Positions 25,499 through 34,231 of a stretch of 37,983 bases of DNA are shown here, in pieces. Location of the stretch: positions 204,417 through 242,399 of the forward strand of contig NZ_LITU01000081.1 of assembly GCF_001280595.1 (NCBI RefSeq). The letters are read 5' to 3'. The stretch's first letter is position 1, and every line of letters begins with the position of its first letter. The translations under genes and the position numbers were made by a program. Source of the DNA: Paenibacillus xylanivorans (GTDB taxonomy: Bacteria > Bacillota > Bacilli > Paenibacillales > Paenibacillaceae). Under the pieces are notes generated by a model. That model made no database searches. It worked only from the letters and a program-made list of their open reading frames with translations, and was not told where the DNA came from.

Positions 25499-26605
25499 TT
25501 ATTGAAAAGATTCGTACCTCTGCTGGAACGAAGACTCCATTTCCAGTTGTCTAGCCAACTGCTGCTTCACTTTTTCTTCACGACTGGCCTGCAGCTCATG
25601 CAGCCGTTCAGTGGAAGTAAATTGATCGGCGGCCATTTCAATGAGCAGATCAGCGAGCGCATCCGCATCTTCCAATGCTGCATTCAATCCAAAAGCGCCA
25701 GTCGGAGTCATCGTGTGAGCGGCATCGCCAAGCAATACTATGTTGTCCTGCGCCCACGATTCGGCGAAACTGCTTTCTACGGATAACAAAACAAAATCAC
25801 TCCAGGTCTGGATATGTTCAGCTACCGAATCAGCGAGACAGGGGAAGGCTGCCACCAGTTTCTGTACAAAGGGAGCGAAAGGCTGTTCACGCAGCTTCGA
25901 GAAGGACCCTTGCGGAATGTTCCATCCGATCTGTACGAAACCTCCGAATTGTGAGAATAATGCCAACTGCTGACCATCCATACTGGCCATCCGAACAGCA
26001 GGTTCCCAGCCAGCTGGAGCAGGAATTCGAGCCCATAACAGGTCGTACCCATGTTTACGGGTCTCCGGGGTCAGCCCAGCATGTCTGCGTACAGCTGAAT
26101 ATCTGCCATCCGCACCAACAATAACAGCGGCTTCAATGGAAGCTGGCCGTCCTTCTTGCCGAATGTTGATGCCGATCGTCTTGTCAGCCTTATTCCGTAA
26201 CAATCCAGTCATAACCGTATTATAAAGAACTTGTTCGTTTCCCTGATTCTGTGATTGTGACACGATGACTTCCAGCAGATGATCCTGCGGCACATGAATT
26301 CCCACATGGGATTCTTGCTCTCCCGGGAAAATAGTGTGAATGATCTGACCATTCTCCCAATATTGAATTTGCTCCAGGGGTAGCACGCCACGCTGGGTGA
26401 CAGAAGGGTATAACCCATGCTTTTTCAGTACAGCCTCACCATCTGCATTAAGCACTTCACCACGAAACGACTTAAGCAGATGTGGCTGGCGCTCGATCAG
26501 AATGGTGGATATACCCTGCCGTTTAAGCAGGAATGAGAGTAGAGCCCCTCCTGGGCCTGCTCCCACAATACAAATATCAGTTTTTAAATGCGTATTTTGA
26601 TTCAT
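25499..26605 (-). CDS. FAD-dependent monooxygenase (PHBH/TetX-like fold)
   Basis: The 368-residue protein has the Rossmann FAD motif ICIVGAGPGG (residues 11-20) followed by ILIERQ, the central VIVGADGRYSAVRRHAGL (DG motif), and LLGDAAHTMTPTGAFGLNAALEDA at about 290-313, which binds the FAD pyrophosphate and ribityl parts. It should hydroxylate or otherwise oxidise an aromatic or similar small molecule using NAD(P)H and oxygen. AAGGGAA lies about 8 bases before the ATG. The upstream region carries repeats at 26649-26718 that look regulatory. The flavodoxin-type gene behind it on the same strand is about 250 bases away, so it probably has its own promoter. The substrate is unknown. Confidence 0.9.
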   Translation of the reverse strand: MNQNTHLKTDICIVGAGPGGALLSFLLKRQGISTILIERQPHLLKSFRGEVLNADGEAVLKKHGLYPSVTQRGVLPLEQIQYWENGQIIHTIFPGEQESHVGIHVPQDHLLEVIVSQSQNQGNEQVLYNTVMTGLLRNKADKTIGINIRQEGRPASIEAAVIVGADGRYSAVRRHAGLTPETRKHGYDLLWARIPAPAGWEPAVRMASMDGQQLALFSQFGGFVQIGWNIPQGSFSKLREQPFAPFVQKLVAAFPCLADSVAEHIQTWSDFVLLSVESSFAESWAQDNIVLLGDAAHTMTPTGAFGLNAALEDADALADLLIEMAADQFTSTERLHELQASREEKVKQQLARQLEMESSFQQRYESFQ

Positions 26606-26648
26606 GTGTAAAATTCCCTTGCAATATAATGGATGAATATCGTATTAC

Positions 26649-26718
26649 TTTATAATAACAAATTTATAAAAATAATTAAGTAACTAAAAGTAACTTTAAA
26701 GATATACGTTATTATAAA
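26649..26718 (-). promoter_or_regulatory. Repeat-rich control region upstream of the FAD monooxygenase
   Basis: TTTATAATAAC (26649-26659) and GTTATTATAAA (26708-26718) form a perfect 11-base inverted repeat. Between them AAGTAACT occurs twice (26678-26685 and 26688-26695), 10 bases apart. The block begins 44 bases upstream of the ATG, where promoter and operator sites are expected, and is strongly AT-rich. Confidence 0.4.
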
Positions 26719-26775
26719 CAAATCCAATTCAATAATGCAATAGGTTGATTCTTTTTCTCTATATGATTGGGAGTT

Positions 26776-26817
26776 CAAGCCTGCATTACTGCTTTTCATT
26801 TTATGAGCGCAGGCTTG
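26776..26817. repeat. Inverted repeat downstream of the flavodoxin gene
   Basis: CAAGCCTGC pairs perfectly with GCAGGCTTG across a 24-base loop. No T run follows on the minus strand, so it is a stem-loop of uncertain function, perhaps a weak terminator for the gene at 26862. Confidence 0.4.
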
Positions 26818-26861
26818 ATAAGAACAGCAATTTCTTCTTTTACGGGGAACTACTCTGATTC

Positions 26862-27386
26862 CTATGTGATCAGTCGGTTGGTTATGCGAGCCACGCGTTC
26901 TCCCAGAGCTTTACCCAATGCTATGCCTTGTTCGCTCAGCAGATCATCACTGTCCACCGGACAAGTTACCCCAACACCATAATAGGAGCCATATAAAGCA
27001 TTATCTGCAAAGTTGCCAGGCAGTCCGGTAATAATCATGCCTTGATGGAGCATAGGTGTCAGCAAATGAATCAAGGTTGACTCCAGTCCACCATGCTCGG
27101 TGGCGATGGTACAGAACACCGCACCAACTTTGTCTACAAGTTTGCCCTCAGCCCAAAGGTAGCCCAGCTTATCGATCCACTTTTTCAAACCAGAGCTGAT
27201 GGAGCCAAAATGACCTGGGCAGCCCCAAATAATGGCGTCCATTTCCACCAGCTTGTAGATGTCGGCTTCTTCTGTGGAATGCAAATGAACGGTTGCACCA
27301 TGCACGCTGGCTGCGCCAGCAGCAATCGACTCGGCGAGCGCCCGTGTATGCCCGCCTTCACTATCGAAAACAATATAAATGTTCAT
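26862..27386 (-). CDS. Flavodoxin family protein (WrbA-like NAD(P)H:quinone oxidoreductase)
   Basis: The 174-residue protein has a flavodoxin-like start (MNIYIVFDSEGGHTRALAESIAAGA) with the FMN phosphate loop SEGGHT at residues 9-14, then AIIWGCPGHFGSISSGLKKWID, which lines the isoalloxazine in WrbA-type proteins, and AVFCTIATEHGGLESTL. It probably carries out two-electron quinone reduction in the cytoplasm. AAGGAGG lies about 9 bases before the ATG. It is divergent from the MarR gene with 188 bases between, a common arrangement in which the MarR protein represses a quinone-detoxifying neighbour. Confidence 0.88.
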   Translation of the reverse strand: MNIYIVFDSEGGHTRALAESIAAGAASVHGATVHLHSTEEADIYKLVEMDAIIWGCPGHFGSISSGLKKWIDKLGYLWAEGKLVDKVGAVFCTIATEHGGLESTLIHLLTPMLHQGMIITGLPGNFADNALYGSYYGVGVTCPVDSDDLLSEQGIALGKALGERVARITNRLIT

Positions 27387-27574
27387 TGCTTGATTCCTCC
27401 TTGTGTGGTTATCTGTTCATGCTATAAGGTAGCTTGTCACATGAAACCGCAAAATAAGCATGAACTTTACAGACAAGTAAAGGGTTTTGGGACAAGCGCA
27501 TTTTTCACAAACAAAATAGTACAAATATGTTACAATATAAGGTAGGTTAATGATCAAAGGTAGGAGGAACGTTT

Positions 27575-28057
27575 ATGAGCCCGGATACGGAGCGAAACTC
27601 TCAATTGGCAAATGTCGATCAATTGTTGGAGGCCTTCTTCAGATATAAAAATAAGGTATTGGATCAGCAGCAAAGGAATGAAACAAACTGCAAATTGAAT
27701 CCGACGAAAAGTCATATATTGGGCATGATTTTACGTGAAGAACGCTGCATGGCTGTAGACGTGGCAAGACAACTTAGTCTATCCTCAGGAGCAACCACAA
27801 TTGTGCTGAATCAACTGGAGAGCGAAGGTCTGATCCAGCGGGTGCGCAGCGAAGAGGATCGAAGGATCGTATGGTTGTCCTTATCGGAAGATGGGAAGCA
27901 GCTTGCAAGAACGTTGATTAATAATCGTGGTCGGATGACGTGGGAACTTTTGCAGGCGCTTACGGAAGAGGAACAACTGCAGATGTTCGGCATGCTGAAG
28001 AAGATTGAGTTGAAACTGCTGGAAAAAATGAAATCATTGGAGCAGACGCATCGCTAA
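27575..28057 (+). CDS. MarR family transcriptional regulator
   Basis: The 160-residue protein has the MarR winged-helix core: LNPTKSHILGMILREERCMAVDVARQLSLSSGATTIVLNQLESEGLIQRVRSEEDRRIVWLSLSEDGKQLA in three consecutive parts, with helical dimerisation ends. The DRR at the wing tip is conserved. TAGGAGG lies about 8 bases before the ATG. Divergence from the WrbA-like gene suggests that it controls that gene, perhaps along with the FAD monooxygenase. It has one cysteine before the HTH (TNCKL) and one within it (ERCM), so a thiol or quinone sensor is possible, but this is inference. Confidence 0.92.
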   Translation: MSPDTERNSQLANVDQLLEAFFRYKNKVLDQQQRNETNCKLNPTKSHILGMILREERCMAVDVARQLSLSSGATTIVLNQLESEGLIQRVRSEEDRRIVWLSLSEDGKQLARTLINNRGRMTWELLQALTEEEQLQMFGMLKKIELKLLEKMKSLEQTHR

Positions 28058-28073
28058 ATATATGGTGTGTAAA

Positions 28074-28140
28074 GCGCCAGTCTTCAAGAATTTGAGCCCG
28101 CTTTGGGACTTGAACCTTGAGGGCTGGCGTTTTATTTTTT
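28074..28140 (+). terminator. Terminator after the MarR gene
   Basis: GCGCCAG (28074-28080) pairs with CTGGCGT (28124-28130, one G-T pair), and an inner TTCAAG/CTTGAA arm is also present. TTTATTTTTT follows directly. It is a long stem with internal bulges. Confidence 0.65.
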
Positions 28141-28143
28141 TAA

Positions 28144-28443
28144 TCAGATATGGAAGCGTTGAATGTGATCGGTCAGACCTTCCTGCATGAGAATTTCCTT
28201 CTGCTTTCGACCGAGCAGATCAAAATGGGGAAAAGGCTGACGCCGATGAATGTATCGTGGGTCCAGTCCATGTTCGGTACACCAGTGTTCAAGCCGATTC
28301 AGATCAGCACAGCCCACTTTGGTCACACTGGTAATGCCCGGAAAACGGTTGTCGATCCAAAAATGAGTGAGATAGGCCAGGTCGCCACGAGATACACGTT
28401 CTTTCCACTCGGTCAGCTCCTGTCGTTTAATTCCAAATGCCAT
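28144..28443 (-). CDS. yneQ: YneQ family protein of unknown function
   Basis: The 99-residue protein begins MAFGIKRQELTEWKERV, has LAYLTHFWIDNRFPG and VTKVGCADLNRLEHW in the middle, and PFPHFDLLGRKQKEIL near the end. This matches the YneQ family as I remember it in length and order of motifs. The function is unknown. The frame can be opened further upstream, but AAAGGAA about 10 bases before the ATG at 28443 and the family start support this choice. It is convergent with the MarR gene and divergent from the antiporter. Confidence 0.82.
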   Translation of the reverse strand: MAFGIKRQELTEWKERVSRGDLAYLTHFWIDNRFPGITSVTKVGCADLNRLEHWCTEHGLDPRYIHRRQPFPHFDLLGRKQKEILMQEGLTDHIQRFHI

Positions 28444-28659
28444 ATACACCAAGTTCCTTTCCAAAACGGGTATTGTCCTGAGCATATTGTAACATCTTAT
28501 AAACAGAACCAATCAGAAATCTTCAACCGGGCTATTGCCCAATCGCTCTAGGCGGGGTGTTGAATATGACAATATTTTTATAATCAACTTTGGTTTATGT
28601 TAAAATAAGGCTACACAAAATGGTTTCACCACTTCATTACTCGGAAAGGGATTGTCATC

Positions 28660-30684
28660 ATGGAACTGTTTATTGCCGTGCTTGTTTTGCTGGTATTGAT
28701 CGGTTTATCGAATATTTTGAACCGGTTTGTACCCTTTATCCCCATTCCGCTAATTCAGATTGTTCTTGGTGTAGCCATAGCTCTGTTACCTGCGGGTGTG
28801 CATCTGCCACTGAATCCGGAATTGTTTTTCGTGCTCTTTATCGCTCCGTTGCTGTACAACGACGGGAAGCGAACGCCTAGGCACGAGCTGTGGAATCTAA
28901 GAGCGCCCATCCTGTTATTGGCCTTGGGCCTTGTATTTGTCACGGTTGTCGTTGCAGGGTACGCCATTCACTGGCTTATTCCTACCATTCCGCTACCTGC
29001 GGCTTTTGCACTCGCGGCGATTCTGTCCCCGACAGACGCTGTGGCTGTAGGCGCCATGGCAGGTCGTGTGCATTTGCCCAAGAGCATACATAGGCTTCTT
29101 GAGGGAGAAGCATTAATGAATGATGCATCCGGTCTGGTTGCATTCAAATTTGCGATTGCCGCCACGGTTACGGGTGTGTTTTCCCTGGCTCAGGCGTCTT
29201 TCAGTTTTATACTTATCGCGATTGGCGGGCTGTTGATTGGTGCCTTGTTATCCTTACTGTTGATCCGATTGGGTGTCTGGATTCGGCGGTTGGGTATGGA
29301 AGATGTCACCATTCATATGCTGTTGCAAATTTTAACGCCATTCGTTATTTATCTGGTAAGTGAAGAGGTCGGGGTTTCGGGCATTCTGGCGGTAGTCGCC
29401 GGGGGGATCATTCATGCGATTGAGCGTGACCGGACCGAGTCCGTACAACTGAAGATGCAGGTGGTATCTGCGAGCACCTGGTCTGTCATTTTATTTATTT
29501 TGAACGGGTTGGTTTTTGTCATTCTGGGGGTACAGATCCCGGATGTGCTAAGTACCATCTTTGAAAATGTTTCATTTGATAACTTGCAAGTACTCGGCTA
29601 TGTGGGCCTAATTTCAGTGCTATTATTAGTACTGCGTTTTGTCTGGATCTATCTGTTCTGGAAAGGAAATGAAAATTCCGGTGAGGAGTTGTCGAGCGGG
29701 AAGCCCCGGCTGAAAGAAATTACGATCATTACCCTTTCGGGTGTGAGAGGGGCTGTGACGTTGGCGGGGGCATTCTCCATTCCTTATGTTCTCCAAGACG
29801 GGTCTCCTTTTCCTGAAAGGGATCTGATCATTTTCCTGGCGGCAGGTGTAATTCTGTTCACTCTGATTGCTGCAAGTGTGTTCCTTCCTGTTCTGGCAAA
29901 AAACGAAGAAAAAGTGGAAGAAGGCACACCGCAAACGACGGAACGCAAAGCGCAGGATATTATGTTGAATGCCGCCATTCGCGCAGTCAAGTCGGAAATG
30001 AACGACGAGAACAAAGCTGCTGCACTTGCAGTTGTTTCGGATCTGTCGAAATATATCAGGCAGGCGGCTGGCGAGCTTACTGCAGGCAAGCGCAAAGACA
30101 TTTTGAAACAGGAAACAGCAATTAATCTCATCGCTACCCGGGCTGAACGCAAGGAAATTGAGAATATGATGGACGAAAATGTAATTGCTTCGGAAGCGGC
30201 CTTTAGATGTAACAGCTGGTTGGATCGTAAGGAAATGATGCTTGCGAACCGTACGAATACCCAGATGATGTTCTCGCTCAGTGAAATTGGGCGAGTGTTT
30301 GGACATGTGTTTACGAATCGTTCGCAGAAGCCGGAACAGCCGTTTATGATCGAGAATGCGGAGTTGTTCCGTCAAGTGAAGATGCGTACCTCGGAAGCGG
30401 CGATCAAGGCGATTCGTGCTCATATGAATGATAGTAACCGGATTGTCTCTCTCTCGGTCATCTCTAGATATGAACGGGTCATTGCCAAATTACGTACCTG
30501 GAATCAGGGCAAAACCGAAGATCCATTTGATCAGGAAAAGCTGGAATTGCAAATGGTGGCGATGCAGGAGCAGCGCAATACCATACAGCAATTATACGAA
30601 AATGGCGAAATCAACCGGGATGTGGCCGCAAAACTCCGCCGATTTATCAATGATGTGGAAGCCACAGCGCTGAAAAACACCTAA
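28660..30684 (+). CDS. nhaK: CPA1 Na+/H+ antiporter, NhaK-like
   Basis: The 674-residue protein has about 12 membrane helices in its first 415 residues, followed by a long hydrophilic, largely helical C-terminal tail. The CPA1 exchange motifs are visible: LFFVLFIAPLLYNDG, AAILSPTDAVAVGAM with the SPTDA motif, and LLEGEALMNDASGLVAFK with the Asn-Asp pair of the ion site, then SGVRGAVTLAGAFSIP. The tail matches the 670-residue B. subtilis NhaK (YvgP) in size. It would expel Na+ or other monovalent cations in exchange for protons. AAAGGGA precedes the ATG by about 9 bases. The CPA1 call is firm; the NhaK name is by length and motifs only. Confidence 0.88.
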   Translation: MELFIAVLVLLVLIGLSNILNRFVPFIPIPLIQIVLGVAIALLPAGVHLPLNPELFFVLFIAPLLYNDGKRTPRHELWNLRAPILLLALGLVFVTVVVAGYAIHWLIPTIPLPAAFALAAILSPTDAVAVGAMAGRVHLPKSIHRLLEGEALMNDASGLVAFKFAIAATVTGVFSLAQASFSFILIAIGGLLIGALLSLLLIRLGVWIRRLGMEDVTIHMLLQILTPFVIYLVSEEVGVSGILAVVAGGIIHAIERDRTESVQLKMQVVSASTWSVILFILNGLVFVILGVQIPDVLSTIFENVSFDNLQVLGYVGLISVLLLVLRFVWIYLFWKGNENSGEELSSGKPRLKEITIITLSGVRGAVTLAGAFSIPYVLQDGSPFPERDLIIFLAAGVILFTLIAASVFLPVLAKNEEKVEEGTPQTTERKAQDIMLNAAIRAVKSEMNDENKAAALAVVSDLSKYIRQAAGELTAGKRKDILKQETAINLIATRAERKEIENMMDENVIASEAAFRCNSWLDRKEMMLANRTNTQMMFSLSEIGRVFGHVFTNRSQKPEQPFMIENAELFRQVKMRTSEAAIKAIRAHMNDSNRIVSLSVISRYERVIAKLRTWNQGKTEDPFDQEKLELQMVAMQEQRNTIQQLYENGEINRDVAAKLRRFINDVEATALKNT

Positions 30685-30701
30685 TCCGATAAACCCGATA
30701 T

Positions 30702-30730
30702 TTTAAATAAGCTTAACCCTCTGATATAAT
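30702..30730 (+). promoter_or_regulatory. Putative sigma-A promoter of the aldo/keto reductase
   Basis: A perfect TATAAT at 30725-30730 is preceded after 17 bases by TTTAAA (four of six matches to TTGACA). It lies in the 88 bases between the antiporter and the reductase, with the predicted transcript start about 35 bases before the ATG. Confidence 0.45.
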
Positions 30731-30772
30731 ATATTTGAGTTACCAACGCTCAGAAAAGGAGATGGATGAGAC

Positions 30773-31711
30773 ATGGCAGAACAACGTACTCGCTTGGGCA
30801 ATACCGATCTGATTGTTAATCCGATTGGATTGGGTGCAAATGCAGTAGGAGGACATAACATCTATCCGAATATGCTGAATGATGAGACAGGCAAGGATGT
30901 CGTTCGCGCAGCTTTGAAACAGGGAATTAACTTTTTGGATACTGCTTTCATCTATGGACCTGAGCACTCAGAACGGTTAATTGGTGAAGTGCTGAAAGAA
31001 ACAGGTCAGCGCCAAGATACCATCATTGCGACGAAAGCTGCACATAAATTTGTGGATGGTAACGTAGTTTTTGATAATTCACCTGCTTTCCTCAAAACCT
31101 CTGTAGATGAGGCATTGAAACGTCTGCAGACAGATTATATCGACCTGTTCTATATTCATTTTCCGGATGAACATACACCGAAGGATGAGGCTGTTGGCGC
31201 GCTGAAACGTTTAAAGGACGAAGGTAAAATCCGGGCCATTGGAGTATCCAACTTCTCCATTGATCAGTTGCGTGAGGCAAATCGTGATGGAGATGTAGAT
31301 GTACTGCAATCTGAATATAATTTGTTCAAAAGAGAAGCGGAGAAGGAATTACTGCCCTATACGGCAGAGAATGACATTTCTTTTGTACCTTACTTCCCTC
31401 TGGCAGCAGGTCTGCTGGGCGGCAAATATAATCATGATACAACCTTCCAGGATGGACGGGCGAAGAACCCGTTATTCACTGGAGAAGCCTTTATTCAGAA
31501 TTTGGACAAGGTGGAACAACTGCGCAGTATTGCACAGTCCAAGGATGCCGAGGTCGCTCATCTCGTTCTGGCCTGGTATCTGACTCAGCCGTCCATTGAT
31601 GCACTCATTCCTGGGGCCAAGAAACCGGAGCAGGTCATCAACAATCTGAAAACACTGGATGTTGAGCTTACAGCTGAGGAAATTGCAGTCATTGATCAGA
31701 TATTTCGTTAA
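30773..31711 (+). CDS. Aldo/keto reductase
   Basis: The 312-residue protein is a TIM-barrel oxidoreductase. The catalytic tetrad is visible as Asp56 (NFLDTA), Tyr61 (IYG), Lys88 (IATKAA) and His129 (FYIHFPD). The NADP-binding C-terminal part includes AIGVSNFS, FVPYFPLAAGLLGGKY and LIPGAKKPEQVINNLK. It resembles the IolS/YhdN group. It reduces carbonyls in the cytoplasm; the natural substrate is unknown. AAAGGAGA lies about 10-11 bases before the ATG. Confidence 0.93.
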   Translation: MAEQRTRLGNTDLIVNPIGLGANAVGGHNIYPNMLNDETGKDVVRAALKQGINFLDTAFIYGPEHSERLIGEVLKETGQRQDTIIATKAAHKFVDGNVVFDNSPAFLKTSVDEALKRLQTDYIDLFYIHFPDEHTPKDEAVGALKRLKDEGKIRAIGVSNFSIDQLREANRDGDVDVLQSEYNLFKREAEKELLPYTAENDISFVPYFPLAAGLLGGKYNHDTTFQDGRAKNPLFTGEAFIQNLDKVEQLRSIAQSKDAEVAHLVLAWYLTQPSIDALIPGAKKPEQVINNLKTLDVELTAEEIAVIDQIFR

Positions 31712-31778
31712 ATAGTTCTGGTGAATCGGGAGATGCTAACAGGGAGTTTACGTTTGAAGATAAAGAGAGGACATAAAC

Positions 31779-32555
31779 ATGAACCTGAAGGCAGCCCGAT
31801 GCATCGGATTGTGTACGCTGATTATTCTGCTGGGCAGCAGCTCTGCCTACGCCAAACCTGTGCAGAAGAATCGACAGTATTATGAGGAACGGGGAGAGAT
31901 TGTGTGGGAGGTTCCCACGCATGACAAGCTCATCGCACTGACCTTTGATGATGGACCAGATCCGGTCCAGACCCCGCAGATCCTGGCTTTGCTCGAGAAA
32001 TATCAGGCCAAAGGTACTTTTTTTGTTCTTGGCAAATGGGCGGAAAAGTTTCCTAACCTGATCAAGCAGGAGCAGCGGGAAGGACATGAAATCGCCAATC
32101 ATACGTACGCACATACGTACGCGGTTAGATCAACAAGGGCGGATAAGTACAGCCATGAAATGAACATAGCGGAGAAATCCATTGTTGGAGCAGGGGCGCA
32201 TCGTCCCACGTTGTTCAGACCACCGGGGGGCTATTACAATGACATGGTCATTCAGGTCGCCAAGCAGCAAGGATATACGATTGTGCTATGGTCCTGGCAT
32301 CAGGACACACGTGATTGGGCTTCACCAGGTGTATCAGCCATTGTGAACAAAGTGCTGAAAAACGCACGTAACGGGGATATCGTTCTCTTTCATGATAAGG
32401 TGGAGGGCAAGTCTCAGACGGTTACCGCGCTAAAAACGATTCTGCCCAAGTTGCAGGAGCAGGGATATCGTTTTGTTACCGTATCGGAACTGCTTGCCGT
32501 CAAGGCGAGAGAGGCTGCCAAGGATGACAATTCATCCTTACCCCAGCATCCATAG
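31779..32555 (+). CDS. Secreted polysaccharide deacetylase (NodB domain)
   Basis: The 258-residue protein has a signal peptide with a likely cut after AYA at residue 25. The NodB domain shows motif 1 LTFDDGPD (Asp57, Asp58), motif 2 HEIANHTYAH (metal ligands His108 and His112), motif 3 LFRPPGG (Arg147), and motif 5 VLFHDK (His205). All catalytic residues are in place, so it should remove acetyl groups from peptidoglycan or a related glycan outside the cell. AGAGAGGA is about 8 bases before the ATG. It follows the aldo/keto reductase by 67 bases and ends before a strong terminator. Confidence 0.94.
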   Translation: MNLKAARCIGLCTLIILLGSSSAYAKPVQKNRQYYEERGEIVWEVPTHDKLIALTFDDGPDPVQTPQILALLEKYQAKGTFFVLGKWAEKFPNLIKQEQREGHEIANHTYAHTYAVRSTRADKYSHEMNIAEKSIVGAGAHRPTLFRPPGGYYNDMVIQVAKQQGYTIVLWSWHQDTRDWASPGVSAIVNKVLKNARNGDIVLFHDKVEGKSQTVTALKTILPKLQEQGYRFVTVSELLAVKAREAAKDDNSSLPQHP

Positions 32556-32566
32556 TGCAAGCCAAA

Positions 32567-32607
32567 AACCGCAGGTCTCTGGATTGAAGAGACTTGCGGT
32601 TTTTTTT
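32567..32607 (+). terminator. Terminator after the polysaccharide deacetylase
   Basis: AACCGCA...GTCTCT pairs with AGAGAC...TGCGGTT with one mismatch, followed by a run of eight T. A short A run precedes it, so it may also work on the minus strand for the MFS gene ending at 32682. Confidence 0.92.
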
Positions 32608-32681
32608 GTTTCAATATCAGAATGTAGCTTGCGGATTTGTTATACAGGGTTGTATAGAGAATTAGAGGTTACCAAGCGCAA

Positions 32682-34223
32682 TTAGCGTTCAGGCTTGATT
32701 TTACGAGGACGGGAGCGAGCCCGTCGCAGGAACAACGATAGAAACAGACCAATGATTGAAATCCAGGTTGCTACAATGAAAGCATCATTAATACCTTCAA
32801 TCGTTGACGTCTGAACAGCAATACCATAGAGCTGTTGTAATGCGAGACTGGAACCTTGTTCAGGCGGCATTCCAGCAGCGGTAGCCATCTGCGTACCGAG
32901 CATGCCCACTTGTTCCGTCAGTGCTACATTGGTTGTGGTGACGGTGTTACTGTAATCCGCCAAATGAATGCCCGCACGTGTCGCCATCACGGTGATAAGC
33001 AATGCGGTCCCGATTGAGCCTGCCACCTGCCTGACTGTATTGGACATGGCCGTCCCATGACTTGTGAGATGAGGCGGCAATTGGTTTAACCCCTCTGTCT
33101 GTACAGACATCATAAGCATGGACATCCCGAAACTACGGAAAGTATATAGCATCATAATGTGACCGTAGGGCGTCTCCCCCGTCAACTTGCTAAACTCAAA
33201 GGTGGAGATGGCGGTAATGATCAAACCGACAATGGCGAGGGGGCGAGAGCCGATCCGGTCAAACAAGGCACCTGAGATGGGAGACATGACGCCCATTAGC
33301 AAAGCGCCGGGCAGTAGCAACAAACCGGATTGCAGGGGAGAGAATCCCCTTATATTTTGCAGATAGATCGGTAACAGCAGCATTCCGCCAAAGAGTGCCA
33401 TGTTAATCGTTGCACTGACCAGCGTCGAGATGGTGAAGATATCGTATTTGAATACACGAAATTCCAGCAAAGGGTTCTTCATGGCCGTCTCTCTGAGGAC
33501 AAAGAAGACGATGAAGAGTACGCCAATTATTAATGTCAACAGCACAGTCGCGCTGGTCCAGCCTTTATCCCCGGCAGAGCTGAATCCATAGAGCAGAAAG
33601 CCGAAACCAATAGTGGAGAATAACGCGCCAAATCCATCAAATTTCGGTGAAGTAAGCTTGGACACATTTCTTAGCCATATAAAGGCAAACAAAATATCAA
33701 GCAAGGCGAGCGGAATGACCATATAGAACAGAATCCGCCATGTGTAATGTTCCACGATCCATCCCGATAACGTCGGGCCAATGGCCGGAGCAAACATCAT
33801 GGCAATGCCCATCGTGCCCATGGCCGTTCCCCGTTTCTCTGGAGGGAAAACAGTCAGAAACACGTTCATAACCAAAGGCATAATAATACCAGCCCCACTG
33901 GCTTGTACGATACGACCGATGAGCATGACCGTAAATCCAGGACTGATGGCACAAATCAACGAACCTAACGTAAACAACAGCATCGCAGTCACGAACAATT
34001 TACGGGTCCCGAACGACTCGATCAAGTAAGCTGTAATCGGAATGAGTACCCCGTTCACCAGCAAATAAGCTGTGGACAGCCACTGCACGGTCGTTGCTGA
34101 GACGTTAAAGTCATTCATCAGATGGGGGATGGCTACATTGAGCAAAGTCTGGTTCAGAATGGCGATAAATGCGCCGAGCAGCAGGACAGCGATGGTTTTC
34201 CCAAGTGGCACTTGATTTTCCAT
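32682..34223 (-). CDS. MFS drug/proton antiporter, DHA2 family (EmrB/QacA-like)
   Basis: The 513-residue protein has 14 predicted membrane helices. DHA2 landmarks are visible: LNQTLLNVAIPHLMNDFN in helix 1, VQWLSTAYLLVNGVLIPITAYLIESFGTRKLF (motif A region), and RIVQASGAGIIMPLVMNVFLTVFPPEKRGTAMG with motif C-type APAIGPTLSGWIV. It would export drugs or small toxic compounds using the proton gradient. The ATG lies 8 bases after the HlyD-type stop and has only a weak AAGG site, suggesting coupled translation with that gene. Confidence 0.93.
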   Translation of the reverse strand: MENQVPLGKTIAVLLLGAFIAILNQTLLNVAIPHLMNDFNVSATTVQWLSTAYLLVNGVLIPITAYLIESFGTRKLFVTAMLLFTLGSLICAISPGFTVMLIGRIVQASGAGIIMPLVMNVFLTVFPPEKRGTAMGTMGIAMMFAPAIGPTLSGWIVEHYTWRILFYMVIPLALLDILFAFIWLRNVSKLTSPKFDGFGALFSTIGFGFLLYGFSSAGDKGWTSATVLLTLIIGVLFIVFFVLRETAMKNPLLEFRVFKYDIFTISTLVSATINMALFGGMLLLPIYLQNIRGFSPLQSGLLLLPGALLMGVMSPISGALFDRIGSRPLAIVGLIITAISTFEFSKLTGETPYGHIMMLYTFRSFGMSMLMMSVQTEGLNQLPPHLTSHGTAMSNTVRQVAGSIGTALLITVMATRAGIHLADYSNTVTTTNVALTEQVGMLGTQMATAAGMPPEQGSSLALQQLYGIAVQTSTIEGINDAFIVATWISIIGLFLSLFLRRARSRPRKIKPER

Positions 34224-34231
34224 CAGCAGCC

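Noticed and set aside
26767..26982. 71-codon plus-strand frame near the flavodoxin gene end
   Set aside because: It overlaps the 3' part of a well-supported minus-strand gene and has no family features.
29626..30423. 265-codon open frame opposite the antiporter C-terminal tail
   Set aside because: Its composition is rich in His, Arg and Cys with no motifs, and the plus-strand frame is a coherent antiporter tail, so it is a shadow frame.
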